The position numbers were made by a program, and so were the translations under genes. Under the pieces are notes generated by a model, which had not been told where the DNA came from, did not search any database, and was given only the letters and a program-made list of their open reading frames with translations. From the NCBI RefSeq assembly GCF_030272615.1, contig NC_081409.1, positions 526,864,975 through 526,928,974 on the forward strand: 64,000 nucleotides of DNA, written 5' to 3'. Positions within the stretch are counted from its first letter, which is position 1. Each line of letters opens with the position of its first letter. Origin of the DNA: Cryptomeria japonica (Eukaryota > Streptophyta > Pinopsida > Cupressales > Cupressaceae). Shown one piece after another: positions 13,101 through 22,714 of the stretch.

Positions 13101-13289
13101 TTTAGGAGAATTGTCAAGATCACTCTTAAAGTCTACATCCTTGGAGCATGGGAGAGTCTCAAAGGGATTGGTAGCAATTCTTTTAGGCACTAAAATGTTG
13201 TTATAGATAGGGGGAGGTTCCTTAGGAGAAGGAAAAATTGAAACAAGGGAAGCTAACCCATTATCACATCTATGAGATAAATGCATCAT
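10119..13289 (-). CDS. TatC ORF: protease-like and G-patch polyprotein, 1056 aa, uninterrupted
   Basis: The start at 13289 is the first ATG of the frame, about 340 nt after the LTR. Residues 1 to about 470 are low-complexity and rich in S, P, K, D and E, with an internal duplication (VMNTSFKDLLPKHESLE and VNISFKDLPLKNETLE). Then come two VQGGY repeats, the conserved Tat linker YDLIEQLKATPAKISLWDLI, and a retropepsin-like domain with VDNGFGLNVCS where D-S/T-G is usual and NLLLGRPWIHSMQAVPS at its end. Near residue 900 a G-patch runs from GHGFRIFAKHGYHGNGCGAH to FGLGYNP. There is no gag, zinc knuckle, RT or integrase. Retention of a long open frame suggests recent or continuing use. The changed active-site triad makes protease activity doubtful. 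Confidence 0.85.
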   Translation of the reverse strand: MMHLSHRCDNGLASLVSIFPSPKEPPPIYNNILVPKRIATNPFETLPCSKDVDFKSDLDNSPKMCPSYLAILEEENDIINTFLNVTSPSLHDASLSEKVLMDIELFSPKVGPSNEGKLVQQEVMNTSFKDLLPKHESLEKYVHVPPKKHSLHEDPFVQEDDIIPTFPSDGISFSNKIPTRDDELIINAYPSPKVCLTHKHPLEKEDEIISNFLNSLSPKDHIEHILRKEDEFNTSIDALPSKDEELINNVISSTEIDNTSNIPFNNLTIWDEPLEEGVDYSLSLDNFSPSLNLNYSPSKNKASPSPQLGSTHKETLVQSKMVNISFKDLPLKNETLESNVDPSPREFIPHVDPVMIEDDMTFPLPTRTSMPTPCLSPKIDLIRDKILVQEKTINNSSNTFVHSSKPSSINLIHVNETANKPLFTIQGACPSQNSQPLNKPILVVQGGYANDSFCTPKKPIITVQGGYSTKSPYEYAKQLTRESYRAVAHTYNTRNNRQPNPPPVIPTSLPPSQPILPQAPRISQVLGKEYDLIEQLKATPAKISLWDLIQTSFAHHGMLQDALKDLNVPPPNTSSNIASLVNSVMNPKAQIVFTQDELLTSEIQHQYDPLMIVVIINDTAIRRTLVDNGFGLNVCSINLLHKMNVDTSLIEPDPRPIRGFDNVAKSSLGIITLPITVGPVTLPTPIHVMSGNLTYNLLLGRPWIHSMQAVPSTLHRQVKFIYNNKTYTLIGDTNLQACLQTSTSKGSSSKSSSSNDDSLNKIPMNTSVPSDNQNSLDESKAPEEDPSRLEYTHKKAFDPKKVLAEDDWGSLDFNPTFVGEYRVPPRELKGKEKEDTKNQSILPEPMSNNFVAASQTSSPHTSNYEEFDSLSYEKPPSLPEMADRYGHGFRIFAKHGYHGNGCGAHEQGMKVPLETNFHNYSFGLGYNPCKRTKASKRPSLNVNAIFSSDDDLTSTKSSPTSINSHSPHKEILVMNKSLYDSPQISKPTYESLSPIHHKILSSRDKALIDYTHPSSRISCDFSSSIFVILYMFLISLIVEHLACHIQIPHLVYHVFK

Positions 13290-13604
13290 GACAACAATTT
13301 TCCTCTTTCAAATGATAACACATGCAAAATAGAAGAAAATGTTCAATTTTAACCAATGAAAGCACTTAGAATGTAGATTTAGAAAATGAAACTTATGATT
13401 CAAATGAGTTCCTAAATTAGATTTAAAATTATTGATCCAAATTAAGCTATCCACAAGTTCAACTTTGAATTGAAAAATTAGGGTTTTAACAAATTTTTTT
13501 TTTTGAATCTTGCAAGAAATTAAGACTTGTAAATACAAATTTGAATTTGAAATAGCATAAGAACTCAAATTTGAAAACATAAATCAGAATTAGAGAAGAT
13601 TTGA

Positions 13605-13623
13605 GTTCACGTCGGGTTCACCA
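13605..13623 (-). other. TatC primer-binding site
   Basis: On the minus strand TGGTGAACCCGACGTGAAC begins three bases after the 5' LTR. The plus strand therefore reads like a tRNA 3' end finishing in CCA. I could not name the tRNA. Confidence 0.75.
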
Positions 13624-14069
13624 AAATGTGTGGGAGAAAAAGTGACACTAAGCAAACATGCCCTAATCTCACTTTCAAGCACACATTTGTGGAATACGAA
13701 AGAGCCTAGAGGTATCACACAATTGGCTACTTCTTTTTGTGGAAGAGAGAGCCATGGGCTACCTATTAGGATTTCTATTCCTTTGTTGCAATTGAAAGAT
13801 GAAATGATGCAAGTTCAATCCCTAACCCCAAAGTGCAAGTATGAACTAATAACAAGATTGCAGAATTGAACTTAAACAATGGAAAGCTGTAAACACAAGG
13901 ACAAGACAAGAATGCAAATGCATACCCGGAGTTAAAATCTGACTGAAAATGTTCAGGACGGGGGCGCGGGCGCCACTGTCCTGATTCTGCCCCTGAAACT
14001 GCTTTGGAAACTGCTGTTTTGCACTCTGGAAAAGCTGTCAAAAATGCTGAAAATGCTGTCTGTCAGGAG

Positions 14070-14162
14070 GACCAGGGCGCCCAGCGCCCCTGTCCCAGGG
14101 ACCAGGGCACCCAACGCCCCTGTCCTGGTAGGACCAAGGCGCCCCACGCCCCTGTCCTGGTC
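14070..14162. repeat. GC-rich minisatellite in the TatC right LTR
   Basis: Three imperfect units of about 30 bp matching 7191-7283. It lies within R-U5 of the minus-strand LTR, downstream of the TATA box. Confidence 0.85.
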
Positions 14163-14279
14163 TTTTTCTCTGAAATTTGGTGGGAAGGTCGGTCTCAGTC
14201 TGCTTCTCCCGGATTTGCAACCTGCGGCGTCGTCCGAGTCCCGAAACCTGCACTTATATCTGAAAAGGTGTTTGGGCGG

Positions 14280-14289
14280 CTATATAGGG
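14280..14289 (-). promoter_or_regulatory. TATA box of the TatC 5' LTR
   Basis: CCCTATATAG on the minus strand about 1,000 bp into the LTR. The same site is at 7401-7410 in the other copy. It predicts R-U5 of about 620 bp. Confidence 0.6.
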
Positions 14290-15301
14290 TTTTGCCTTAG
14301 TCAAACCCCCGCTTCGGTGATTTCCACCTCCACGAATAGCCAAGTTGTATTGTAAAATGTATTGTGTGTGCAGACCTAGTGTGTGTGCAAGGTCCTAAAA
14401 TGCAAGAAAGCAAACTAGAGCAACCTAGAAAGTAAACCCTAATTGCTTGTAAATGATAAGATAAATGCTCTAAATCAAGATGCAAAGTGATCTAAAGCAT
14501 GAATAAGTGATATATTGAAGCTTATGCAAAGACATGAAAACAACATGAAATCATACCCAACCCTCAAGGGAGGAGTACAAGCCAATCTTCAGTCGGTAAT
14601 CTCCTATTGTTCTTCAATGTCTTCCAAGCCCTAAAATGGATGAATGAAATTGAATGAATGCTTGATAGATGGATGTTGAGTGTTGTTGAAGTCTTAAAAG
14701 ATCTTCTCTTTCGCTGCATATGAGGTCCTCCAAACAAAAATCGGATCCCTTCAAATGAAGAAGGAGAGCTCTTATGTAGGAAACCCTAGATCGAAAATTC
14801 ATATTTTGGCCGACCTAGAGATTGAATATCCTGCCAATTTCTTGGGGTTAAGCTTTATTTTATGATTGGATCGCGCTCCTAAAATTTCAGGAAAAATGTC
14901 CGGGACCATGTGCACCGGGCGCCATGGTCCCGACAACTTTTCACCAAATTTTCAGGGCCGTCAGATATGATGATTTTAGAGAGAATCCCGAAGTTACAGG
15001 TGATTTCGAGATGTTTTGACCCCCGAAATCAAGCCCCCAAGTTCAAAATAGGACCTAATTAGGGTTTTTGATTAAATGATGTATTGGAGGAATAAAATGA
15101 AAGGGGCACACTTTAATGAAAGGGCCCAACTTTATGATGTAGGAAATGATAAAATAGGACCTTAGACCTAATTAATTTGATTAATTAAGTGCTAAAGGGG
15201 AAATGTAATGCAAAATGTAAAATGCACTAAGGCGGGTGCTAAACTAGGTGTGAAATTGTACCACCCTAGCAAGTGCGTACAATTTACGATGCTACACTTA
15301 T

Positions 15302-15940
15302 GATGAAGAGGAGCATTCTTCTAAAGGAATTGTGGTGCTACCAATCAAAATAGGACCCATGGAAAGGAATACATTATGTCAGGTTTTAGATTTGAACCTC
15401 TCTTATAACATTCTTCTGGGAAGGCCATGGATTCACAACATGCAAGCAGTTCCTTCTACATATCATCAATGTGTAAAGTTTCCTCATGAAGGACAAGAGG
15501 TCACTATAATTGTAGAATCTAGCCAATTTTGCAATAATCTGAAGCCAACACAAGATACAAGAGTTCCACATAACAGAGAATTAGTATATCCTACTAAAGA
15601 AATTCAAGAAAATTTATGGGAAACCTTTGAGAAAAAACTCAAATTAAATGATGAAGGAATGGGAAAATATTCTTTGCATAATTTTCCACTTTCACCTAAA
15701 TCATATGGAAAGCCTACAAATGTCAAATCACGGACCTCAAAAAAATCAAAAGACATGTTTAATGGAGCATTTGTTAGAGCTGGAACACTTGCAGAAGAAA
15801 CTGAAGACAAGGACATTCTTGGTTGGTTGTACAAAGATGAATATGAAACTATAGCAATAGCTACAGAAGTCAATATTACCATAGAACAATATGGCAATGG
15901 TTATATGATCATGCAAAAAATCGGATATGAAGGAAAATGA
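15302..15940 (+). pseudogene. TatA protease C-terminal half and following linker
   Basis: This continues the protease across TatC. GIVVLPIKIGPM is followed by NLSYNILLGRPWIHNMQAVP, where ILLGRPWIH is the conserved flap-distal ILGR-type motif of retropepsins. An open frame runs from 15332 to 15940 through a charged linker (KTSKKSKDMF, LAEETEDKD) into the first part of the G-patch. Protease and G-patch are therefore one translational unit, as in TatC. Confidence 0.85.
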
Positions 15941-16030
15941 CCAATTGGTAAGCGACATCAAGGTATTTCAGAACCTATTTGTCCTCACTCACAATCTAAA
16001 AAAGATAAATCAGGACTTGGATATTCAAAA
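15886..16030 (+). pseudogene. TatA G-patch domain downstream of the protease
   Basis: GNGYMIMQKIGYEGK, a stop, then PIGKRHQGISEP and SGLGYSK follow the glycine pattern of a G-patch: G-x-x-x-x-x-x-x-G near the start, KxxQG-I-x-x-P in the middle and GLGY at the end. G-patches bind RNA or activate DEAH helicases, and one also occurs after the protease of betaretroviruses. One stop (about 15938) breaks it here. The homologous region of TatC is intact. Confidence 0.7.
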
Positions 16031-17585
16031 CCAAATCAAAAGCACCATAATTATCAACAACCAAAGTGGAGAAAGAAACCAGTCTCTAAAGTAGAACAAT
16101 GGCAAGAAAAGCTACATCAAGAAGCAAAAATAGTAGCCAATAAGCATAAATAAGAAGAACATGAGAAACAACAAGAAGAACTTGCAATCAAGAGAGAATA
16201 AGAATCTTGTAAACAAGTTCAAGGAATAGGTGCAAATGCAAAATTTGAACAAGATATTCCAGAAGTAGTAAAAATAGAGATGGCATAAATCAAAGAACTA
16301 TTTGCACCATACAACATTCTTGTATGGTATAGTGGTGTAATCCTAGACAATGGTTTAGAGATGGATTCAAATGAATATGAATGGGGTCTAGATGTATCAT
16401 CTAGTGTATCAAGTGAAGAAAATAATGAAGAGCAAGCAACTATCACAAATGAAGACTTGTCTTTTACAAAAAAAAAGGATAGAGTTAGAAAGAAGACAAG
16501 AAGAACTCAGAATCTAGAGAAAAGAGGCATATACAAGACAACAAAAGAAAGAGGATGAAAAAGACCAAGAAGTAACACCACAAGAAGAACAGATAGATAT
16601 GGATCAAGCATCAGGAAATATTAGATTTCTATAAAATGAGGAGCAAGATGTACCAAGGTATGGCAGAACCATAGAAGAACTAAGAGATAGTCAAGAAGGA
16701 TTGACTATTAGTCTAGAAGAAGCTGAGTTCGAGAGAAGACAAAAGCTAGCAAAAGAATCCTCTATATCATGTACACAAGTATGCCAACTTCAATATACAA
16801 ATGAATCTATTGAAAATAATCAAGAAGGAACTTGCAATACTAAAGACGTGTGTATTGATATAATCCATTTGTTTAAGGGACAAACGTCAGATGAAGAGCC
16901 ACTTGAGTGTGAACTACAAAATACCAATACTGATTTTGATAGAACTAATTGGAGAACACTTGGGAGAGACTATCCTCAAGATTATTTTATCTATGAAATT
17001 ACCTACTCTACGCCAAATTATGACTATTATGTCACGAACCTTGAAGCACCTAACAATGACGATGACTATGACTTATCCCTTCTTCATCCAGAACTAATTG
17101 ATTGGGATAACCTAGAAAACCCTAAATTGGATGTCTTTTCCAATGACCATGACTTAGATGTGTATCTTAATGCCATCGAACCCATAACACCTAAGATATC
17201 TTCCATTTTAGAATCAATTAACATTTCTTGCAGTTAGGAGAATGCCAAACTTTCCAGTCGTAAAATTGAAATAAAACAAGGAAAGAGACCTAGTGCTGAA
17301 AACCATTTCATGGCAACACTAGATCAATCAAGAGGAAAAATAAAGGACGTATCTGACGATGAAAACCTCTTTGAGGCACCAGAAGATGGAAAGTTTGACA
17401 TCCTCCCGACATATTTTCAGGAGAGATATTCTATTCTAATAGAACCAACAGAAGCAATAAACATTGCAACACCAAAGGATCCCAAGATACTTCATTCTGC
17501 TACCTCATTATGAGATAAAGAGAGGAAAGAATATATAGAATTCCTCAGGCAAAGACAAATAAATTTTGCTTGGTCCTATGCAGAC
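16031..17585 (+). pseudogene. TatA acidic linker between G-patch and RT
   Basis: About 1.5 kb of TatA polyprotein with no catalytic domain. Open pieces lie at 16361-16558, 16701-17237 and 17310-17513, separated by stops. The sequence is rich in E, D, N and S, with a low-complexity E/K/Q stretch near 16080-16200 and a D/Y/N-rich stretch at 16900-17200. I do not recognise a domain. Tat elements often have a long poorly conserved spacer here. Confidence 0.65.
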
Positions 17586-17993
17586 ATGCTAGGACTTAAT
17601 CCAGATCTTATAATGCATCATCTCAATGTGGATTTAAAAGCAAAACCAGTTAAACAAAAGCTAAGGAAGATGCATCCACACATCACTCTTCTTGTAAAAG
17701 CTGAGCTAAAGAAATTATTAGATGTGGGTTTCATAAGACCTATTGCCTATCTAGAATGGGTTTCAAGCATTGTGCCAGTGTCAAAGCCCGATAAAAGCAT
17801 AAGAGTTTGCACCGATTTTAGAGATTTGAACAAGGCATGTCCCAAAGATGATTTCCCATTGCCCAACATTGATATAATTGTGGACTTATTAGCAGGACAT
17901 GATATGTTTTCATTAATGGATGGATTCTCAAGATACAATCAAATAATAATCGCCCCTGAAGATCAATAATAGATAGCATTCACCTGTGCATGG
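17586..17993 (+). pseudogene. TatA reverse transcriptase, N-terminal part
   Basis: The RT starts with HHLNVDLKAKPVKQKLRKM and continues with VSSIVPVSKPDKSIRVCTDF and RDLNKACPKDDFPLPNID, the fingers of a Ty3/gypsy RT. LMDGFSRYNQI follows, with the first catalytic Asp in the usual FxxxDxxxGYxQ context. Two stops occur at about 17968 and 17971. The frame ends at the codon for the W in AFTCAW, where Cop1 inserted, and continues from 24168. Confidence 0.9.
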
Positions 17994-18103
17994 TGTGAAG
18001 GACTTGAAAAGCACTGAGAGGGGGGGGGGGGTGAATCAGTTTTTCAGTATACTGATTCACCCCCCTTTGAGTATTCTACCGGACTTATTCTTTCATCATA
18101 CCA
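17994..18103 (+). repeat. Cop1 truncated 5' LTR with foldback
   Basis: The last 80 bp match the end of the 3' LTR (about 24088-24166). A long stem is formed by 18013-18040 (ACTGAGAG, a run of 12 G, TGAATCAGT) and 18051-18072 (ACTGATTCAC, C-run, GAGT). The first 35-40 bp do not match the corresponding 3' LTR segment. Confidence 0.75.
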
Positions 18104-18108
18104 CCAAT

Positions 18109-18120
18109 TGGTATAAGAGC
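18109..18120 (+). other. Cop1 primer-binding site, initiator tRNA-Met type
   Basis: TGGTATAAGAGC differs at one base from TGGTATCAGAGC, the usual copia primer site complementary to initiator tRNA-Met. It starts five bases after the LTR. Confidence 0.9.
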
Positions 18121-18178
18121 ATCTCAGGTCCTCTTTAACCTAAAAGCCTAACAACTTGAGGAAAAGATCTTGTAGATC

Positions 18179-19036
18179 ATGATGAAGAAAGAAGGTCCGA
18201 AGTTCAATAAAGATAACTATAGGATATGGAGTGATAGAATGAAGATTTACATTAAGAGTCTTGGTAGTCAGTATTGGGATCATATAGAAACTAAGTATAG
18301 TGCACCTACTGGAACGCTGACTGATGATCAGAAGAAAGAACAACAAGAGAATCATCAAGCATTAGAGGCTATTATTAGTTCCCTGTCTGATGTTGAATAT
18401 GTAGATGTTCATGGTCTTGAAACTGCATATGAAGTATGGAAAAAACTTGAAGAGATTTATAGTGGTGATGAACATGTTAAGATTGCTAAAGAGGAGAGTT
18501 TAAGAGGAAAATTTGATGACATGAGAATGTTTGAAGGTAAGAATATTCAGTAGTATGGTCAAAGGATAAAAGAGATAGTTGGTGAAATAAAGAGTGCAGG
18601 AGGGAAAGTGGAAGATGCCACAGTGATCAGTAAGGTACTGAGAACCCTGCTACCAGTCTATGCTATTCGAGTTGCAGCTATTCAAGAGCTGAAATCCATT
18701 GACAAAACAAAGGTAACTCTTGACTCTATCATTGGAAAACTTACTGCTTTTAAACTAAATGGCTATGATGGTAGTGTACAAAAATCAAAATCTGCATTCA
18801 AAGCTTCTGTCTCTAACCCATATGTGAGAAGAAGTAGAGATATCGGACATAGCTATGAATCTAGATCCAACAGAGATGCTGATGATGAAGACAATTTAGT
18901 GGATATTGAAGCATTGTTGGCAAAACGTCTTCCTAGAAGCACTCGGAAATACAAAGGTAAGCTACCGTTGAAATTTTTTGCTTGTAATAAGATTGGTCAT
19001 ATAGCATCTAATTTCCCTAATGGTGAAAATGAATAG
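18179..19036 (+). pseudogene. Cop1 gag
   Basis: The ATG at 18182 starts MKKEGPKFNKDNYRIWSDRM, the N-terminal pattern (FdG.nY..W...M) of copia gag. A conserved helical region follows (VWKKLEEIYSGDEHVKIAKE, LRGKFDDMRMFEG). A stop at 18551 replaces a Gln codon before YGQRIKEI. The zinc knuckle FACNKIGHIASNFP has lost its first and last Cys, so RNA binding would be impaired. A further stop is at 19034. Confidence 0.85.
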
Positions 19037-19192
19037 AAGAGAGACAAATTTAAGAAATATAAGGGTAAAGGCAAGATAGATTGTCTGGTTGCTATTGACA
19101 GTGGTATTACTGATGAAGAATCTTTTGATGATGCTAGTGAAGATATTGTGTTTGTAGCTATTAAGGAAGAGATATCAGATTAGAAGGCACTA

Positions 19193-19717
19193 GTGTCTAC
19201 GATGGATAACTTTGATGATTGGATAATTGATAGTGGTTGTTCACATCACATGACTGGTGATCGAAGCAAATTTCTTTCCTTGAAGGAATTTGATGGCGGT
19301 GTTATCAGATTTGGCAATGACTCAGCCTGTATGGTTAAAGGTAAGGGAGTTATTTCTCTTAATGGGAAGAGAAGTGCTAATGATGTCTATTGGGTTGAAG
19401 GCCTAAAGCATAATCTTCTAAGCGTGGCACAACTTAATGATAGAGGATACCCACTGGAGTTTAGAAATGGTATGTACAAAATCTTTGACAACAAAGGTGA
19501 ATTGATTGCAACCGGGAAACAGACCAGAGGTAATCTATTTCATCTTAATCCTAAAGTTAGCAATTGTTTGATTGCAAAAATAGATGATAGCTGGCTTTGG
19601 CATAGGAGATTTTGTCATATAAACTTTGATAAGATTGTTAAAGTGAGAAAGTCTAAGACTGTAAGAGGTCTACCTCAGATAAACAAACCGGTTAATGCTC
19701 TTTGTAAAGAATGTTAG
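19193..19717 (+). pseudogene. Cop1 protease and integrase zinc region
   Basis: WIIDSGCSHHMTG at about 19220-19258 is the copia aspartic protease active site. GLKHNLLSVAQLNDRGYPLE is the conserved end of the domain. LWHRRFCHINF with C-K-E-C at the end is the HHCC pre-integrase region. A stop (about 19715) separates it from the integrase core, replacing the residue before LGKM. Confidence 0.88.
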
Positions 19718-20560
19718 CTAGGAAAGATGACTTCTGCAACTTTCAAGAGCAAGTCTTTCTCAGCCGAGCACTTGTTAGATTTGGTTCATACAGATCTATG
19801 TGGACCAATAAGAACTAGAAGTATTTCAGGTGATAGATATTTCATGATTTTCACTGATGACTGTTCAAGGATGATGTGGGTCACATTCTTGAAGGATAAG
19901 AATGAAGGTTTTGGTAAATTCAAGGCATTCAGAGCCTTAGTTGAGAAAGAGAGTGGCAAAAAGATAAATTGTCTGAGAACAGATCAAGGCAGTGAATTTA
20001 CTTCTGAGGAATTCACTAAGCATTGTGATGAGAATGGTATCAAGTGGCAACTTTCTACACCAAGGACACCACAACAAAATAGTATAGCAGAAAGGAACAA
20101 TCAGTTAGTGGTTGAAGCAGCTAGAACTTTGTTTTGATTAAGTAAAAACAGGTATTTGAAAGGTACCCGAACCTTTTACAAGCCAGGAGAACCTTTTAGA
20201 ACTATGTTAATACAAGGAAATGTAGCAAAAACATTTTGGAGAGAAGCTGTAAGTACAACGGTCTACACAATGAACCGAGTTCTGGTGAAAAGAGGTAAGG
20301 ATAGGACACCTGATGAGTACTGGTATTGAAGATCACCTGATGTTAGCTATTTTAAGATCTTTGGTAGTAAATGTTTTATTAAAAAAGGTGATTACATAAG
20401 CAAGTTTTAAGTTAAGAGTGATGAAGGCATATTTCTTGGCTATTTCACCAAGAGGAAGGCCTACAAATGCTTCAACAACCAGACATAGAGAATTGTTGAG
20501 AGTGCTGATGTTCGTATAGATGAATGTCCTGAAATTTCAGAAGGAACCTGTTCAGAGAGA
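19718..20560 (+). pseudogene. Cop1 integrase core, with a small insertion
   Basis: LVHTDLCGPI, LRTDQGSEF and TPQQNSIAER carry the Asp, Asp and Glu of the DDE triad, all present. After EAARTL the frame is interrupted by a 75-bp insertion (20129-20203) and resumes with MLIQGNVAKTFWREAV. Later parts include TPDEYWY and FKIFGSKCF, typical of the copia integrase C-terminus. Stops occur at about 20136, 20328, 20408 and 20487. Confidence 0.88.
20129..20203. repeat. 75-bp insertion with 7-bp duplication in Cop1 integrase
   Basis: TAGAACT at 20122-20128 is repeated at 20197-20203, and the bases between interrupt a normally continuous reading. The insert contains the similar words GAACCTTTTA twice and a TGA stop. 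Its length is a multiple of three. Confidence 0.7.
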
Positions 20561-20581
20561 AAGGATGAAGATCCTTGCATT

Positions 20582-21600
20582 TTGATTTTGGAACCTAAAA
20601 CTGTTAAATCAGAAACCAGTAAAGCAAATCCTGATGTACTTGTTCAACCGAAACAAATAAATTTAGAGGAAGAAGACAATGAAGAAGTTGAACCTGATGA
20701 GAATGATCATGTTATTCCTAGATATGTGAGACTAAATCACAGTCCTGAGAAAATTATTGGGGATAAGGATGCTGGAGTACTAACTAGAAGGAAAATTAGA
20801 GAGAACTCTTGCATGATCTCCACCATTGAACCTAGAAGTGCTAAGGAGGCATTTGGTGATGATCATTGGGTGAAAGAAATGGAGGAGAAATTGGATCAAA
20901 TTGAGAAGAACAACACTTGGACCCTGGTACCCCGACCGGTAAACAAGAATGTTATAGGTACTAAATGGGTGTTCAGAAACAAGTTAAATGAAGATGGTGT
21001 TGTAGTTCACAATAAGGCAAGATTAGTTTGCAAAGGTTATGCACAAGAAGGAGAAGATTATGTAGAAACTTTTACACCAATAGCAAGATTGGAAGGAGTT
21101 AGAACATTACTTGCATTTGTAACCCATAAGAAGTTCAAAGTATACCAGATGGATGTTAAGTCTGCATTTTTGAATGAGATATTAGAAGAAGAGGTTTATA
21201 TAGAACATCCTAATGGTTATACATTGACAAATAAGGAAGACATGGTATGCATATTGCATAAAGCTTTATATGGATTAAAGCAGGCACCCAGAGAATGGTA
21301 TGAACGACTTCATACACATCTGATGAAGATAGGCTTTGCAAGAACCATTGATGACAATAACATTTATCTCAAGTCTGAAGGAGATGAAATACTAGTCAGT
21401 GAAGTATTTGTTGATGACATTATATTTGGAGGTAATGATGTCATGAGCATCAGTTTTGCAGATGAAATGAAGAATGAGTTTGAGATGTCATTAGAAGGGG
21501 AAATAAAAAATTTCATAGGCTTGCAGATACAATAGATGAAGAATGGTATTTTCATTACTCAATCTAAGTATGTGAAAGAGGTTTTGAAGACTTCTGGCAT
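20582..21600 (+). pseudogene. Cop1 reverse transcriptase
   Basis: Open from 20582 to 21535. The domain starts near W-V-K-E-M-E-E-K-L-D at 20866, with NNTWTLVPRP, GTKWVFRNKL, ARLVCKGYAQ, VYQMDVKSAFLN, KALYGLKQAPREWYERL and the intact catalytic FVDDIIFGG near 21406. A stop after GLQIQ (21533) and a frameshift near 21640 separate it from RNase H. It copies element RNA into DNA. Confidence 0.9.
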
Positions 21601-22360
21601 GAGTGACTATAAACCAGTTGGAACTCCAATGGTTACATGTTGTTAAATTGTCTAAGGAAGATGCATCTAAGTCTGTAGTTGAAAAGGAATACAGGTCAAT
21701 GATTGGAAAATTACACTATGTTGTTCACAGTCGACCGGATATTGCCCATGCAGTTGGTATAGTTGCTAGATTTCAGAAAAATCCAAAGGAAGCACATCTG
21801 ATAGCAACCAAGAGAACTTTTAGATATCTGAAAGGTATAGTTGACTATGGGTTATGGTATCCATATGGAGGCAATTTTGATTTGAAGGCATACACTGATG
21901 CTGATTGGGTAGGAAATGTTGATGACCGGAAGAGTACTATCGGTGGAGCATTCTTTCTAGGAGGAAGGCTAGTTTCATGGAGTAGTAAGAAGCAGAGTTG
22001 TACTTCACAATCTACTGTTGAAGTTGAGTATGTAGCACCTTACATGAATTGTACACAAGCTATTTGGATGAGACACATTTTGGAAGGTTTTAAGATGAAG
22101 ATCTCATAACCTATAAAGATTTTGTGCGATAATACAAGTGCAATAAATATTTCTAAGAATCCTATTTTGCACACAAGGACTAAGCACATTGAATTGAAGT
22201 ATCACTTTTTGAGGGAAAAAGTTTGAAGTAAAGATGTTATCTTAGAGCATGTTTCTACCTAGGAGCAGCTTACAGATGTCTTTACCAAACCTTTGCCTAA
22301 GACCACTTTTGAGTATCTTAGAAGTCAGTTGGGGGTTGTCCCTCTTCATGAAGTCAGTTG
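21601..22360 (+). pseudogene. Cop1 RNase H and pol end
   Basis: RPDIAHAVGIVARFQ, GLWYPYG, AYTDADWVGNVDDRKSTIGG, LVSWSSKKQSCTSQSTVEVE are the copia RNase H signature, with the first Asp in YTDADW. In-frame stops appear after MKIS (22107), in LREKV (22224) and after EHVST (22259). TKPLPKTTFEYLRSQLGV is the usual copia pol terminus. Confidence 0.88.
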
Positions 22361-22700
22361 AGCATGATGCTGATTGCATCAGTCCCTGAATTACTTGAAA
22401 AATATTACATGGATTGATATTTTTGGAAGTGGATGTATTCCACAGGGGGAGCATCAAGTTGTAGTATGTTGATGCACAGTGAGAATTTGGAATTACATGT
22501 TTTACTTTCAATTTGGCATTATTGTCAAAGGGGAGAAGAATTATGTGATTGAGGAGAAGAATTATGTGTCTGATTAGGTGAACTAGTGACAGACTGAAGA
22601 CAAACAAAGCATGGTGAATACTTGGCAATGTAAACAAGGATTCCTATTCACCAATCCACACTAGCAATCAGAGGCGTTGATATTTTTATTGCCATCAATG
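22361..22700. other. Cop1 3' untranslated region
   Basis: Non-coding sequence with the repeated words GGGGGAG, AGGGGAGAAGAATTATGTG and AGGAGAAGAATTATGTG. Cop2 has a similar purine-word-rich 3' region, so it is probably a family feature. Confidence 0.5.
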
Positions 22701-22714
22701 CCAAAGGGGGAGAT

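Larger units (their letters stand above)
6748..15296 (-). mobile_element. TatC: young non-autonomous Tat element, 8,549 bp
   Basis: It has two 1,670-bp LTRs (6748-8417 and 13627-15296) with TG...CA ends and the target duplication CTTAT at 6743-6747 and 15297-15301. A polypurine tract (8418-8432) and primer-binding site (13605-13623) both place it on the minus strand. Its only long ORF (10119-13289) has protease-like and G-patch regions but no RT, RNase H or integrase, so it would need enzymes in trans. The LTRs differ at about two dozen sites by eye (roughly 1.5%), the lowest divergence among the LTR pairs here, so it is a relatively recent insertion. It splits the TatA protease. Confidence 0.93.
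13627..15296 (-). repeat. TatC 5' LTR (right copy)
   Basis: This is the LTR that would drive the element. U3 runs from 15296 to about 14260 and the TATA box CCCTATATAG is at 14280-14289. It is nearly identical to the left copy, with most differences in the minisatellite at 14070-14162. Confidence 0.95.

Noticed and set aside
13605-13623. A tRNA gene fragment
   Set aside because: Only the 3'-end-like 19 bases are present, directly next to an LTR, which is what a primer-binding site looks like.
6748-15296. A tandem duplication explaining the 1,670-bp repeats
   Set aside because: TG...CA ends, CTTAT target duplication, primer site and polypurine tract all fit an LTR pair.
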